From: Megalobrama amblycephala
Taxonomy: Eukaryota; Chordata; Actinopteri; Cypriniformes; Xenocyprididae
DNA length: 64,000 bases
Assembly (NCBI RefSeq): GCF_018812025.1
Contig: NC_063044.1
Location: forward strand, 75,549,741-75,613,740
Reading direction: 5' to 3'
Every line of letters starts with the position of its first letter. Within the stretch, counting starts at the first letter, position 1. This document shows, one piece after another, positions 43,771 through 55,619 of this stretch. The position numbers and the translations under genes are program-made. The notes below the pieces were generated by a model. That model had not been told where the DNA came from. It ran no database searches and worked only from the letters and a program-made list of their open reading frames with translations.

Positions 43771-44620
43771 TCACTAAACAGTGTCAGTCAGAAACTACAG
43801 AGAGGATTAGTAAACAGATCTCAGTGATCGACACGCCTGGACTTTATGATACTAAACTCAGTGAAGAGGAGATTCTAACTGAAATAGCGAAATGCGCATA
43901 TTTCAGTGTGGTCCTGGTGATGAGTAAGTTATGCGCATAACTTACTCATCACCAGGACCACACGCTTTTATTATCGTGATTAAAGTGGGTCGATTCACTG
44001 AGGAGGAGAAAAACACCATAAAAGAGCTGAAAGAAGTGTTTGGAGAAGAGATGGAAAAATACACCATGATCATCTTCACTCATAAAGATCAGTTAGAAAA
44101 TAAAAATACAACCATTGAGCAGTTTCTACAGGATAGTGATCCAGATCTTAAAGAGCTTGTAGAGAGTTGTGGAAACAGATTCTTCTGTTTAGACAACGAG
44201 TCTGCTGGTTACCCACAAATCAAAGATCTCATCAGTAAAATAGAGAAGATGGTGGAAGAGAATGGAGGACACTTTACAAATGAGATGTTTGCTGAAACTG
44301 AGATACACATTAGGGAGATTCAGAAGCTGAAGCTGAATGAGAAAGTGAAGCAGTACGAACAGCAGCTCAAACGAGTCACTCAATCCGAATGGCAGAAAAT
44401 ATACCGTCGTTTAGAAGAGGAGTCTCGACGCGAAGCGCTGAACGGTGCCGTTGCTCATCTGTACCTAGCAGATTATGACCAACTTGTGACGATTTCTGAG
44501 GAGAAAGAGGGTGCAATAAAGGAGGCTGAGAGCAAAGGAATCAGTCGTAGGAAGGCAGTTCGTCTTGCATTCAGAGCTACAGGGAAACTAGCGAAAGAGA
44601 AGATGTGTAGAGTTCAGTGA
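43771..44620 (+). pseudogene. GIMAP/AIG1-type GTPase fragment, broken by a palindrome
   Basis: GIMAPs are immune-associated GTPases acting on membranes and lymphocyte survival. The fragment begins at VTKQC and contains the G3 motif DTPGLYD and EEEILTEIAKC. It then runs into the palindrome and stops (TAA, about 43939). A second frame starts at 43931 and resumes the family sequence: SPGPHAFIIVIKVGRFTEEE, the G4-like THKD, FFCLDNE, then a long charged helical tail to the stop at 44620. G1 is absent, so nucleotide binding would be lost. The right-hand ORF (229 codons) is intact but lacks G1-G3. Confidence 0.85.
43906..43963. repeat. Perfect 58-bp palindrome inside the GIMAP
   Basis: Two 29-bp arms (GTGTGGTCCTGGTGATGAGT... 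and its exact reverse complement) meet without a spacer at TGCGCA. The right arm is the normal GIMAP sequence (encodes SSPGPH); the left arm is its inverted copy and breaks the frame. Confidence 0.97.
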
Positions 44621-44779
44621 CAGATTCATTAGTGACCAAACACTTACAAGTTATTTCTTGATAATGATTTCTCTTTGTGTTATTATTGTGATTAAAACTG
44701 AATTCATCTGTGAAATAAGTCAATCTGTGAAATCTGTTATTGGAATAAATCTGTACAACATTAGTGTTTTTTATGGTTT

Positions 44780-45284
44780 CCCATTGTAGCGGACCCCGTC
44801 CGAATGATGGTCAAACTTTACTGCTGAGTTTCTTGAAGCTTTATTAAACATTAAACAACGATGAAATGGCCTTTTAAACTTCAGAAATCACCGTAAGAGC
44901 TGAACAAAGTACAAAAAATACGTATTAATGTCTTATCCATATTTCTCCTTTCACATCATTTTCTGCACACACAATGAATCACACAAAATACTCAATATAA
45001 CTAACAGCATACAAATATACACACCTTGTGCCTTTTCGGGGGGTGCTTTATAAATTGGAAAACTTTAAAAGCTAAGATGAACCATAACAATGAGCGCGCT
45101 CTCCCGTTCAATGCTGTTGGAATCCTTTTTTACTCCGAAGACAGCAAAACCCGTCAAAATAAGAGTCCCCATTTTTTACGACAGATAGTGCAGACTTAAT
45201 ACATAATTAAACCCACTAAAATATCAAAAATAAAGTACAAAAACAAATTAGAAGTTAAATTACAATAAGGTCTGTTACACCCAT
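44780..45284 (-). mobile_element. Solo LTR (44785-45279) with target duplication CCCAT
   Basis: 495 bp with ends TGTAGC and GTTACA, flanked by CCCAT at 44780-44784 and 45280-45284. On the minus strand it reads TGTAACAG to GCTACA, with an AATAAA near its 3' third, which sets the orientation. No internal element sequence remains, so it arose by LTR-LTR recombination. Confidence 0.85.
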
Positions 45285-45816
45285 CACTACATCCTTTCCA
45301 GACATGATGGGATTCACACTGTGCTTTTGTGTCTCATTGGCTTTAGTTTAATTGTTCAGAAGCAGGAGTTCAAAGGTCATCAGTAAGAGTTTAAATCTGG
45401 CGCCACCTGCTGGACAGTCAGCGCATTTCTCTCTGTCTCTTATTTGAACTATTTTGAACTTCAAATACATTGTACTTTGTACTTTTTCATACATTGTATT
45501 TCCAAGAAATACAGAAACTAGTGAAATACAGTCTTGTATAGGTGAAGTAAAACCTGAATCGTTTCACTCTGAATTAATAAATTCTTTAAAACAGTGTGAA
45601 TGTTAGAAAGACTTATAAGTATTTATTTTTGATATCAAAATACATATTTCAAAGCAGATTTACAGAGATCTGTGTCAGTGTCAGTAGCTTTACAGAAATG
45701 ATTATTATAGTCTTTATTGTTTTATTTCACTGAACATGGAGCATCAGACATATTGATCACAGTATAATAAGTATAAATAAGTGTAATAAATATTGTTTAG
45801 AGATATGTTTTAGTAA
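45285..45816. other. Intergenic, no gene seen
   Basis: AT-rich sequence between the solo LTR and the retroviral 5' LTR; no feature recognised. Confidence 0.5.
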
Positions 45817-46512
45817 TGAAGGGGTGGATTCTGGAATCCACTGCCACTTCAATATATATCTTTTAAGTTATTAATCAACATTTATATTTCTGTTAAATTA
45901 TTTGAATGACTTAACAATATATGTTAAAGCATCCATTTTCCTCTGTACCTCTCACTAAGAGAAAAGAACATGTTATCAGTATGTTTTGGGAAAGTTTCCT
46001 GCTGAGAGCAGAGCTCAGATCAATTTCAGCCTTGAAGAAGCTGTGAATCGTGTATGTGCATTAAGTGTTTTGTGCAGGTCCCTTTGTACTGGACAACTGG
46101 CATTCTGCTTGAGACCAGCAGACACCATGTCATGACCCCAAAAGGACATCCGGTACCTAAATCCAGGGTCCCCTCGTCATCACCATGACAAAGGGAGATA
46201 TGCTTCTTACTATCTGTCCACATGTGGAAAATTTCTAATCTTGTCTATTTTTCTTAGCCAATCAGAATCATTCAACCTGAAGTAATGACGTAGTTAGTTG
46301 ACTCTGTTAGAGTATAATTGTTGTGGAAATGTGAATGTACGCAGAGCGGCCTACGAACTCCTTGTGAGACTTGAAGCTGGCTTCTGCTGATGAAACTGCA
46401 AACTATTCTTCATTAAATTTTTCTTCAATTTATTAAATTTTTTTAAACTTTGACTCCGGGTCTTTATTCAACATATCTGGTCTCAAGGGTCCTAAACTGT
46501 TTATCCCCAACA
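45817..46512 (+). repeat. Retroviral 5' LTR, 696 bp
   Basis: TGAAGGGGTGG to CCCCAACA. A TATAATTG box lies near 46312. The end is set by TG..CA and by the start of leader sequence; a primer site was not confidently identified. Confidence 0.75.
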
Positions 46513-47130
46513 GTTTATAGTGGAGGAATTGCGAGCAATCATTCTTTGGTGACATCCCTGGCTAAACAAAAAACAAGGTAGGAAGCTGTTTTATTGTTTT
46601 GTTAGGGCTGTCTGGTTGGAAGGGTTGAGAGAACTGGGAAGTGAGACAGTGAGTTTACGTACACACTCAGACGTGAGTGTGGTGCACCAGATCATTAAAT
46701 ACAGGTTGGTGTCACGCCATCTGAGGGAGTTGGTGGGTGATAACTCCACTACATTGAGGTGGTCGGAGGAACACTGGAAGCCAGAGGCAGAAGGTGTTGA
46801 AATAACTCCTTCCTAGTGAAGGGTAGGAGGTCACTAGTAAGCCAGTTTGCTACTAGTGTCTCATGAACCAAAGTTCTCTGACTCTTCCATTCAGACAGGG
46901 GCGCCCCGAATTTAGTGATTCAGGTTAGAGACTAAGCTTTTAGTTAAATACGATGAAATAGAGATAGGGTTGGTTGGTCAAGGATGCACCAGGAACGATC
47001 CCAACGAAAATAAAATTGTGACCCTAATTTGATTGGATCAGTATATGTAACTGTGATTTTGGAGTATACTCTGCAGTTTCATCAAGCAGAAGCCAAAGCT
47101 GTGTTGTTTAAAGATCGCCGCCTCCATCTC

Positions 47131-47142
47131 TTTCAGGTGAGT
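47131..47142 (+). promoter_or_regulatory. Splice donor before gag (CAG|GTGAGT)
   Basis: A consensus donor between 47136 and 47137, 25 bp before the gag ATG, is the position where simple retroviruses place the donor for subgenomic mRNA. Use is not shown. Confidence 0.5.
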
Positions 47143-47160
47143 ATTAACTTTGACTAAAAT

Positions 47161-48741
47161 ATGGCCGACAAATTGATAAACTTGATCAGTCCAGATACAG
47201 ATAATGAGACAGAAGAGAGTAAACGCTGTAAGCAGCTCTGCTCTGAAGCTCTCACTTCAAAGAAATTTGTTGAACTAATCAAGAAAATTAGTCAGGGCTT
47301 TGATTTTGATTGGAATGTTGTTCAACAACTTGACTGGCTACAAACAAAGAAAGATCCTGAAAAATCCAAATTTCTTACTGTTTGTGCTTATTTGTGGATT
47401 TGTAAAATGGGTGGGGTACCCTTAACTCCTGAAAGGAAAATCCCAGAAGTAACTGAGGGATGGTACTGTCTGATTGCCAAACGTGAGGAAATGGCTAAAA
47501 TCAGTGGGATTGAGATAGGATGTGATCTGAGTAGTTTGAGTAAAGGGCTTGAAATAGTTTTTGAAAAAGCAGATAACGCCGTTAATTGTGATCCATTGCT
47601 AGGTTTATCTGCTCCCTCCACTCCTGCCCTCTCTTCTCAGACTGTCCAAGCAGCTGCTGCTTTAGGCACTGCCTCACAGACTGAGAACCAGACTGAGGGC
47701 ACTTACGGTGACGCGCACAGATTGTTGAATATTGCTGCTGCAAGCACTCCTCACCCTTATGTTAATTTAGATCCAGAGGTCAGAAATCTTAAACTGACCC
47801 CAATGGAAATTAACATGGTCACTCCCAGAGGAATGACATCAGCGGCTCCTATCAAATGTTCTGATGATGCTGTGAGAAACACAGAGATGGGGGCTTCTTA
47901 TGAGTTTGGGAAATGGACCAGACTTGCAGCCTCTGAGAAAAACAGTTTGCTTGCAGGGTTGGAAACTTTCAAATTGTTTAACCCAAACAAACTCCTATGG
48001 AATAAAATAGAATCCATTGCTAGGCAACAAAATTTGGGGATAGCCGATGTACAGGTTCTGGTAGAAAGTCTGGTTCCCTCTAGCAAATTACGAAAAATTC
48101 AGGGAATTGGGTTTAGCCCTAGGGTCCCAGTAACTTGGCAACAATTTTGCATGGCTTACAGTGACTATAAAAGACAAGTAAAAGAAATCCTGGGTCGGGG
48201 ATCATTTCCCTGGACAAGTGTAACGCAAGTTAAACAAAAACCTGGTGAAAACCCCTTAGAATATGTTGAACGTTTCCGTGCAGCTTATGAAAATTACTGT
48301 GCTGCCAATGATAATGATGAAGATTATGATTCGGCTTTTGTGATTGAATCCGCCACTGGTGGACTATCAAAAGAATACAGAGAACTGCTTATCAGTGGCT
48401 CTGTTGACATTCCAAAATGGGACTCGCTGCTATCATGGTGTGCTGTAACTTGGAGCCGTTTACAAGCTCACAAAGATCAAAATATAGGCAAATTGTCAGC
48501 TGCTGTGGTTAAAGCTGAAACCCATCCACAAGATGACATAAAATGTTACCAGTGCGATAAGAGAGGGCATATTGCTCGTGACTGCTACGTGAAGCTTTTT
48601 AAATGCCACAAGTGTGGAAAACTTGGCCATATTCGCAAATATTGTAGACAAAAGAAAGGAAAGAAAGAAGCAAGGAAAAAAAAAAAAACTTCCACTCTGT
48701 CTGAGAATGGCCTTGTGAAACTGAGAAAGAACAAGAGATAA
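47161..48741 (+). CDS. Retroviral Gag-like polyprotein, complete ORF
   Basis: 526 codons from ATG to stop without breaks. The N-terminal 120 residues are matrix-like. A variable middle follows, then a capsid-like domain (about residues 255-450, with QKPGENPLEYVERFRAAYE in the major homology region position). Two CX2CX4HX4C zinc knuckles lie at about 461-474 and 482-495 and a lysine-rich basic tail follows. Gag assembles the particle and binds RNA. Its intactness contrasts with the decayed downstream region. An envelope or polymerase partner is not visible. Assignment to a retroviral genus is not possible here. Confidence 0.85.
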   Translation: MADKLINLISPDTDNETEESKRCKQLCSEALTSKKFVELIKKISQGFDFDWNVVQQLDWLQTKKDPEKSKFLTVCAYLWICKMGGVPLTPERKIPEVTEGWYCLIAKREEMAKISGIEIGCDLSSLSKGLEIVFEKADNAVNCDPLLGLSAPSTPALSSQTVQAAAALGTASQTENQTEGTYGDAHRLLNIAAASTPHPYVNLDPEVRNLKLTPMEINMVTPRGMTSAAPIKCSDDAVRNTEMGASYEFGKWTRLAASEKNSLLAGLETFKLFNPNKLLWNKIESIARQQNLGIADVQVLVESLVPSSKLRKIQGIGFSPRVPVTWQQFCMAYSDYKRQVKEILGRGSFPWTSVTQVKQKPGENPLEYVERFRAAYENYCAANDNDEDYDSAFVIESATGGLSKEYRELLISGSVDIPKWDSLLSWCAVTWSRLQAHKDQNIGKLSAAVVKAETHPQDDIKCYQCDKRGHIARDCYVKLFKCHKCGKLGHIRKYCRQKKGKKEARKKKKTSTLSENGLVKLRKNKR

Positions 48742-51700
48742 CAATAAGGTCAAAAGATTGTAGTCTTAACGTAGAATTTCTTTTGAAGGGAAAACTATAA
48801 TAATAAGTTTTATATTAAATGGACAAAAACAGGTTAATGTAAAATTACTGAAAATAAATCTAAAATGTGATTTACAAAAATATATAAAAAGTAAGTAGAG
48901 AATGAAAATAGGGATGATTGGATCTTCTGAAAGAATGTTTCACTTTATGGAAAAATATTTGAACAGTCTCAAGTATGTTTTCTTGTGATGAGCACATACT
49001 GTGAATGTGAATAACTAAAATGATGTAGGACCTCTAAGTTCTAAATATTTGATTTTTGATGGTCAAAATGACATAGAGGGTTTAAATGGCAAAAATGAGA
49101 CTGCCACTGTGACAGAGACTCAACCTGATCGGAAGTTTGTAATGTCTCAGTTCCTTGATATATGGGTGAAAGACAAACATAAAAAATAATGTCTATTTGA
49201 AAACAGATGTCAATTCTGGCAATATCTTAAGTTGGGCCAGAGTTACAAGATATAGGTAAAGTTAAAAGTTATAAAAAGGCAGTGTACCAGTCCTGAAATC
49301 CTCAGAGTCTCTCTCACTCAAAGTCAGCTAAATGCTGCTATCTGAGCTTGTGTCATAAGTGATAACAAGCTATTTATAGTGAAGCACAGTGTTTCAGCTG
49401 AAAATCATGGACACAGAGATGTTAAAAGAAACGATTGCCATAAAGAGGGCCATTTGTTGTTAAATGTGTCAAAGTAAAACTTAATGAGAGTAGAAAGAGG
49501 TCTTTAAAATGGTAATACAGACCTTGAATGATATAAGTGACTATTTTGATGAATTTCGTCTATGACCAGTAACTTTTTTGTCTGATCTTTGTCACCACCA
49601 TGTGCAGGGCCAATGGCTCCAGTTACAGATGTGGTAAAACACTACACTGAATAGACAGTGAGAATTAAATTCACTGAGAACAATCTCAGCACGGATATGT
49701 TACTGCTGAGAGAATGCAGTCTAATGATTTTAGTGATTAAATACTGCTGTCATTAACCTGTCTCCATGTTTTAACACTATTAGGCAGTCCAATGGCTCTG
49801 GTGGCTCTTGAATGCAACTTCCCTAAGCTCCAGAAAACACCTGATTCTGTTGAAGAAAACTGTCAAAGATCTGGAATGGGAAAGAGCGGGTACCAGTGTG
49901 CACAAGGTGATTTCTCAATGACGGGTAAGATCTTCTTTGGCCAGACGAGGACAACCTAAGGCAGGGGGTTGCCGCCGCCACTGGGCATCTACCCTGCAGG
50001 GAGGTGTTTATGTGAGATGGGTATGAGAGTTGAGCAGGATGTCTGTGAGGCCAGCAGCATCAAAAGGGGGGAGCTGTCAGAGGTACAGCAGTCTGCCCCA
50101 AAAATGTTCCTCTATACCACTCACCAAAAACCGCATTCCTAAGGCTATGGCTTGTTTTTCATTGTGACAAGTCCACAACTATGCCAGGGGACAAGACCCT
50201 GAGGAGAAGAAGATTATTGATAAAGAGCTGATGGGAATGAGCTTTCAAGAGCCGACTGAGATCATGAGGTGATTGTCCATAATTTCTGGGGAGACCAGAG
50301 TAAAGTTTAGTAACATAATGTTGGTTGCCCTATTGGCAAGAACTGTATAGAAGTTTTAGATTCAACAGTACTGTGAATCCCTGAATTCATGAGGCTGTGT
50401 TGATTTTGAACTAATGTGTCTGTATTATAGTTTTTACTCCTGCAGGTCATTAGACATGGCAGAGGATAATTCGTAGACATGGTGGTGGTTAAAGATAAAG
50501 ACTGATTTTGAAGAGTCAAGAGAAAGTTAAGTGCATTCAGCATTTAAACTAAAGATAACCCTCAAATATGGCTACTAGCATAACATTTTAGATGGTGGTA
50601 ATGGCTTTTATTTGGAAGTTAAAAAAAAAAATCTACATTTTAACCTTTGTGAATGACCAAGGTTTCCATATAATAATTTAATATTAAATTCTGTCTAAGT
50701 TACAGACTTTGATTCTGTTGAAAAGATTATTAGTGCAGTAAGAGAGAGAGACTGCTTGAGTGGAGGAAAAGGATGAAACTCTGTCTGTCTGTTATCAGCC
50801 TGCTAAAGCTTAAACAAAGCAATGAGATTAGAACCAAAACAACCCAGCTTACTTTTCTGAAAACAAATTATAGTGAAGAGACATAATTTGAGACTGCATA
50901 AGAGTAAAACCTACAGGAAAATGGGAAATTTAAATGTGTTTTTAGAATTAAAACAAAAAGCCAACATTGACAATGAGCGGTTCATATTCATGTGTCTAGT
51001 GTGTGTGAGGCTGACTGAACTTTATGTTTTGTATGTGTTAGTTTGGGGAAATAATCTGTCCTCAGTGTGTGTATGTCATTAACCTCTGGAATGAGTGTTT
51101 TATCATTACAGATGGGTTAAGTGAAATGACAAATTTTGACAAGCCGATATTTCGGATTGAATCTTATGAAAAGACGATACAGAATATGGGACAAGCTTTA
51201 AGTGGATTGGATATCCAGCTCTGTCTGCTAATGGTAATTATGACTTTTGTCATTTATGATGTTGATTTTAATTATTCTCTGGATTAGTATTTTTAAGAAC
51301 ATTTATATAAATTGGAATTGTGGAATTGAAGATTGCCGTCCATGGGTTAAAAACCCTTGTCCAAATTCAACTGAGGGTCTAAATTTAAACACTGTCTTCT
51401 TTGTTTGATCAGAATGATAAACGTAAATGTTATAAGCTTTGACGGCAGAGACAAAGTGACACATTGGCTAAGTCACTAGTAAATTATCCAGAGAAACCCC
51501 TCAAATTTATGGAAGGCCAGTGGACAAACAAAGGAGGAGTGAATATAATTGATAAAAGTTTTATTTATTATTGTTTATTTTTTCATTTTATTTTATTTAT
51601 TTTTTTTATCCATTAAATGGATGCATGACATTAGATGTCTAGAGAAATACAATTTATGTAATAAGGGTTGAAGGTGAAAGAAGCTATCAGGCTGTTTGTG

Positions 51701-53232
51701 CAACCTAGGGATTTGAGAAAAACAATAATTTGGTTTCTGAAACACAGTAGAGATAAGTGGGACTGAGACAGTAACGATAATATATTTTTAGATCTGCAGA
51801 CTAACAATTCGATGGGATAGAGTGACAAAATTATAAGCAGTTGAAATTATTGATGAAAAAAAAAAAAAAGAGAAACCGTTTCAAAAACAGCTTTAAAGAA
51901 ATTGATAATGTCTTATAGTACAAATTTGTATAATTTATAAGTCTTATGGAAGAAAATCTGTCCGTTTGTGTTTTTGTTTGACAATTTTGGGGCAGTGGGT
52001 AATAATGAAAAAGATCCCTGCCAAAGAAGAGGGTTAAGATTTTGGTCATTAAGATTTTGGTCAGCCTATGCAGTTATAATTGACAAGAAACTTGAGTTTA
52101 AAACTGACTTTAAAGGAAGTCTTAATTATTATTAAATTATTTTGAATGCTGTACTTTTGACAGTCTCAATACTGTGAAATGTTGTGAAAATTGAGTTTCA
52201 GATTAATAATAATTAGGTATTGAGTATTATTAACAGTGAATGTCATGATAAAGATATCAGTCAAGACAAAGAAATTGTTACTCTAACTAAATTTATATGT
52301 TTTGATGATTATTTCATTTGATGAAAGGTTTTTAACGAAATGCTTTAAAATTCAAAGGTTTAGGTTTATGTTTATTTTTATTTATATTGTTTATTTTTTT
52401 GTGGGCTATAATGATCTGTTGTGAAAAGAAATGTTAACAAAAGGATTATTAAGTAAAAGTAACAATTCTATGTTTTATTGAAAAGGATAATTGAAATGGT
52501 TCTGGTCATGTAAATTTGTTTTCTTTTATTTCTATTTTTAAAGGTGTTTAAAAAAAGAGATTTAAAAGATGTTCTGCAATTAAGGTGGTACATGCTATGT
52601 CTATAGACTGTAAACTGAACAATGATTTAAGAAACTTAAAATACTTAGATGGATTATGATGGGTCTTAGTTATTTATTTATTTATTTATTTTTTGTTGTT
52701 GTTTATTTTGAATTAGACCACAATTTTGTTTTTAATATTAAAAATTATCTATAAGGGTATAGTGAAAGGAGTGGATTTACGATCCATCACCTTGTAATAT
52801 ATAATGAATTGGAAATTATATTTTTCTAAAAACCAGTGTATAGATCCTGGTGTTTATGATTACAGGCAATGTCTGTATTTAGTATCTGAGGAGTGACTGA
52901 GGGTCTGGCCCATGCCAGGAATGCAGTAACAGCGCTTGCTCACTTAGCCCGGCTTCCAGAGAATAAATATGTATTTGCTTTGTAGTCAAGGAATTTGATG
53001 ATAAACCAAATCACAAAGATTGATTTAAAGACGACTGTAAGGACTGAAGCTCAATAATGCACTATGTGCTCTGTAGAATATTCTGTTCTAGTTAAGCCCT
53101 TCGAGGGAAAACCTATGGTCTATTTTATACAATTGTAACATGCCAGGGGAGCATGGGTGAGCAATGTTAAATTTTGAAGCGGCCTAAATTGTTAAGACCA
53201 GATGTGGTGTTTAAGACTTCACATCGGCCTTT
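48742..53232 (+). other. Decayed internal region of the retrovirus-like element
   Basis: Only short ORFs, mostly under 80 codons, and many stops in all frames. A few stretches (for example 51120-51290) could be transmembrane-like but no retroviral pol or env motif was recognised. Confidence 0.5.
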
Positions 53233-53242
53233 TAAGGGGGGA
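53233..53242 (+). other. Polypurine tract (TAAGGGGGGA)
   Basis: Purine run ending one base before the 3' LTR, the expected plus-strand primer. Confidence 0.8.
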
Positions 53243-53243
53243 C

Positions 53244-53478
53244 TGAAGGGGTGGATTCTGGAATCCACTGCCGCTTCAATATATATCTTTTAAGTTATTA
53301 ATCAACATTTATATTTCTGTTAAATTATTTGAATGACTTAACAATATATGTTAAAGCATCTATTTTCCTCTGTACCTCTCACTGAGAGAAAAGAACATGT
53401 TATCAGTATGTTTTGGGAAAGTTTCCTGCTCAGAGCAGATCTCAGATCAACTTCAGCCTTGAAGAAGCTGTGAATCAT
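53244..53478 (+). repeat. Retroviral 3' LTR, truncated
   Basis: Matches the first 235 bp of the 5' LTR with few differences, then diverges at GTGAATC. The rest of the LTR was lost or replaced. Confidence 0.85.
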
Positions 53479-53656
53479 GTGTATCTGTGTATGTGCACTC
53501 ATGTCTCTGAACTGTCCTCTGGAGATGGACATGAGCTGATCCCAGACCCTCTCACTTTCCTCAATATGGTTTACAGCTGGAACTTCAGAGGACTCACCTG
53601 ATCACCTGACCAGGGAAACAGGGCCGGTTGGTAATCGAGTGTGCACTAAAATCGAG
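53479..53656. other. Unassigned sequence right of the 3' LTR
   Basis: A 62-codon plus-strand ORF (53413-53601) starts in the LTR and continues here; no family recognised. Confidence 0.4.
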
Positions 53657-54205
53657 GGCTGCGTTCCACTCCAGTTTTAGACACGCACTCGCGAACTTCC
53701 CTACACACTTCCCCTCGGGGGAATCCCTGCCGCCATTTTGAAGTGCGTTCCACTTCGTGAAGTGGACGAGGGAAGTTTACATGGACAGACCCTCGCTCCC
53801 TCGATTTTAACCGAGGGAGCGAGTCTACTTCACATGTACACTTCAGGCAGCTCCATAACCCACAATGCAACACGATTATGAAGTCACCGCATATCGCGTT
53901 TAATTTACCCTACCACAAACAATTCTATGATATATTAATTATTTTTTTAAACATTTAAAACACACATATATGCATATAGAATGCTGTATTAAACAATTTT
54001 GTAAGGGGAAAAAAATAAATAATAAATCAGCTCCATTGCGGATTCCAAGTGATCAAGGGCTTAGGACGTTCCAGTTCAGCCCATTGCAAAGGTTCCGCCA
54101 GAAGTGGGCACTCGTGCATCGTAAGCAATGACGTACATCCGAGTCAACGAGACAGAGGGAAGTTAGCGAGGGAAGGGCATTTAAAAACCGAACTGGAACG
54201 CAGCC
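53657..54205. mobile_element. MITE with GGCTGCGTTCCA ends
   Basis: Left GGCTGCGTTCCACTCCAGTTTT and right AAAAACCGAACTGGAACGCAGCC form an inverted repeat of about 22 bp with mismatches. Inner inverted stretches (CTCGCTCCCTCGATTTTAA with its inverse) also occur. Non-coding. Target duplication unclear. Confidence 0.75.
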
Positions 54206-55619
54206 ATGGTGTTAACCCTTTTGAACCGGTTGTGTCATCGTCGACACGTCCAACCAAGCTGTCTTCATGTTACCGTAACTCTTCAGGCGTTTGCGGTCGA
54301 CATGCCTTCCATCAGCAAATGGCAGCTGCTTTCGGGGAGAGCGGGTGAAGGAGGATTTGAACGGAGAGATATGGAGCGCTGCAGTTTAGGGAGTTTTGGA
54401 TCTCATAAATGACAGAAGAAACAAACAAAAACATGATTAGGCCTGAGTTCAATTAGGACATTTAAGTATCTTTTATAAACAAGCCTTAAAAAAACATTAC
54501 TGGTGTGAATCTTGAGACAAAACAATGACTCTGACATATTTTAAGATATGATTTCAGTTTAAACAGCTCAAACTGGGACTAACTTAAGCCTTGTTTGTGA
54601 AACCGGGTTTTTAAATACTAGTTTATAAACTTAAATGGCAGCTGGCCAATATAAGTCAGTCAAATAAAATGAGTTATCTGGAGATTTCATTCAGTGCAAC
54701 TGTGCTGCCAGTGTTTTACTGTTCTGTTACAGGACTTTTTTTTTCTAATTACTGTAAATTTACAGTGAAATGTTTTACTATAGGTCGTTTTTCAAGCACC
54801 TTATAACCTATATTTACGTTTTTAAGTAATGCGCCCTCTAGCTGGTGTAAAAATAATGACAGTGTCGTGTTACGTCTGTCGTCATGACGTATGACTGTCA
54901 TCACCAATAAAATGTGTGTTCATTTAAATGCAACTTGTGGACTTTTTACACCATTTCTCCTATTTCCATTTAGCAAAACTAATTTTTTTTATTAACGACT
55001 TCCAGAAGAAGTTTTTGTTGATACATTTCTTTGAAAATTTAATTCAGATGAATGTTAGAAACTGTAAACTTTTTGGTTACTTTAATTAAAACTGGGTTAA
55101 AATTCAGTGCATTAAACAGGCTGAACTAATGCTATTGTTGAATGTAGTGCAGCACTTAAAGAAAGAAGAGGAAGTGAAATCAGAATGATTCAGTCTAAAC
55201 TGAACAGTGAGATCACAGTTATGAAAACAGCTATAAATAATTCACTGTTTTAGTTACAGAAGTGTAGGATGGCTATCAACCATCTTAATATTGTGATAAA
55301 GTCTTGACTCTGGAATAGATGAAAATGTCACTGTAAAACTTCATTCAGACTTTATTATTATTATTATTGAATAATCTGTATGATGATGATTCCATAATCA
55401 TAATTGCAGAGATACAACAAACAAATGACCTTTATATGGACACTCATTATTTTATGTTTAGGCAATGATTCACTTTCCTTTATTGTGTTTTCTTGCTGTA
55501 TAGTTTTTGTGTCAATGAAACTTTGAAAATAGCAATCATACGTCAAATGTGTGTCAAATTGTCATTCAAAAACCTCATGCAAAGTTTTTCTTTTATTTTT
55601 TGTTTTTGCATGAAATCAG
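54206..55619. other. Intergenic, no supported gene
   Basis: Contains a 68-codon ORF (54206-54412) without recognised similarity. The rest is AT-rich. Confidence 0.45.

Larger units (their letters stand above)
45817..53478 (+). mobile_element. Endogenous retrovirus-like element, gag intact, pol/env not recognisable
   Basis: 5' LTR 45817-46512, leader, one full gag ORF, 4.5 kb of stop-filled sequence, polypurine tract and a shortened 3' LTR from 53244. The two LTRs are very similar over the shared 235 bp. No reverse-transcriptase YxDD or integrase motif was found by eye. Probably an old, defective provirus or a gag-carrying derivative mobilised by others. Confidence 0.75.
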
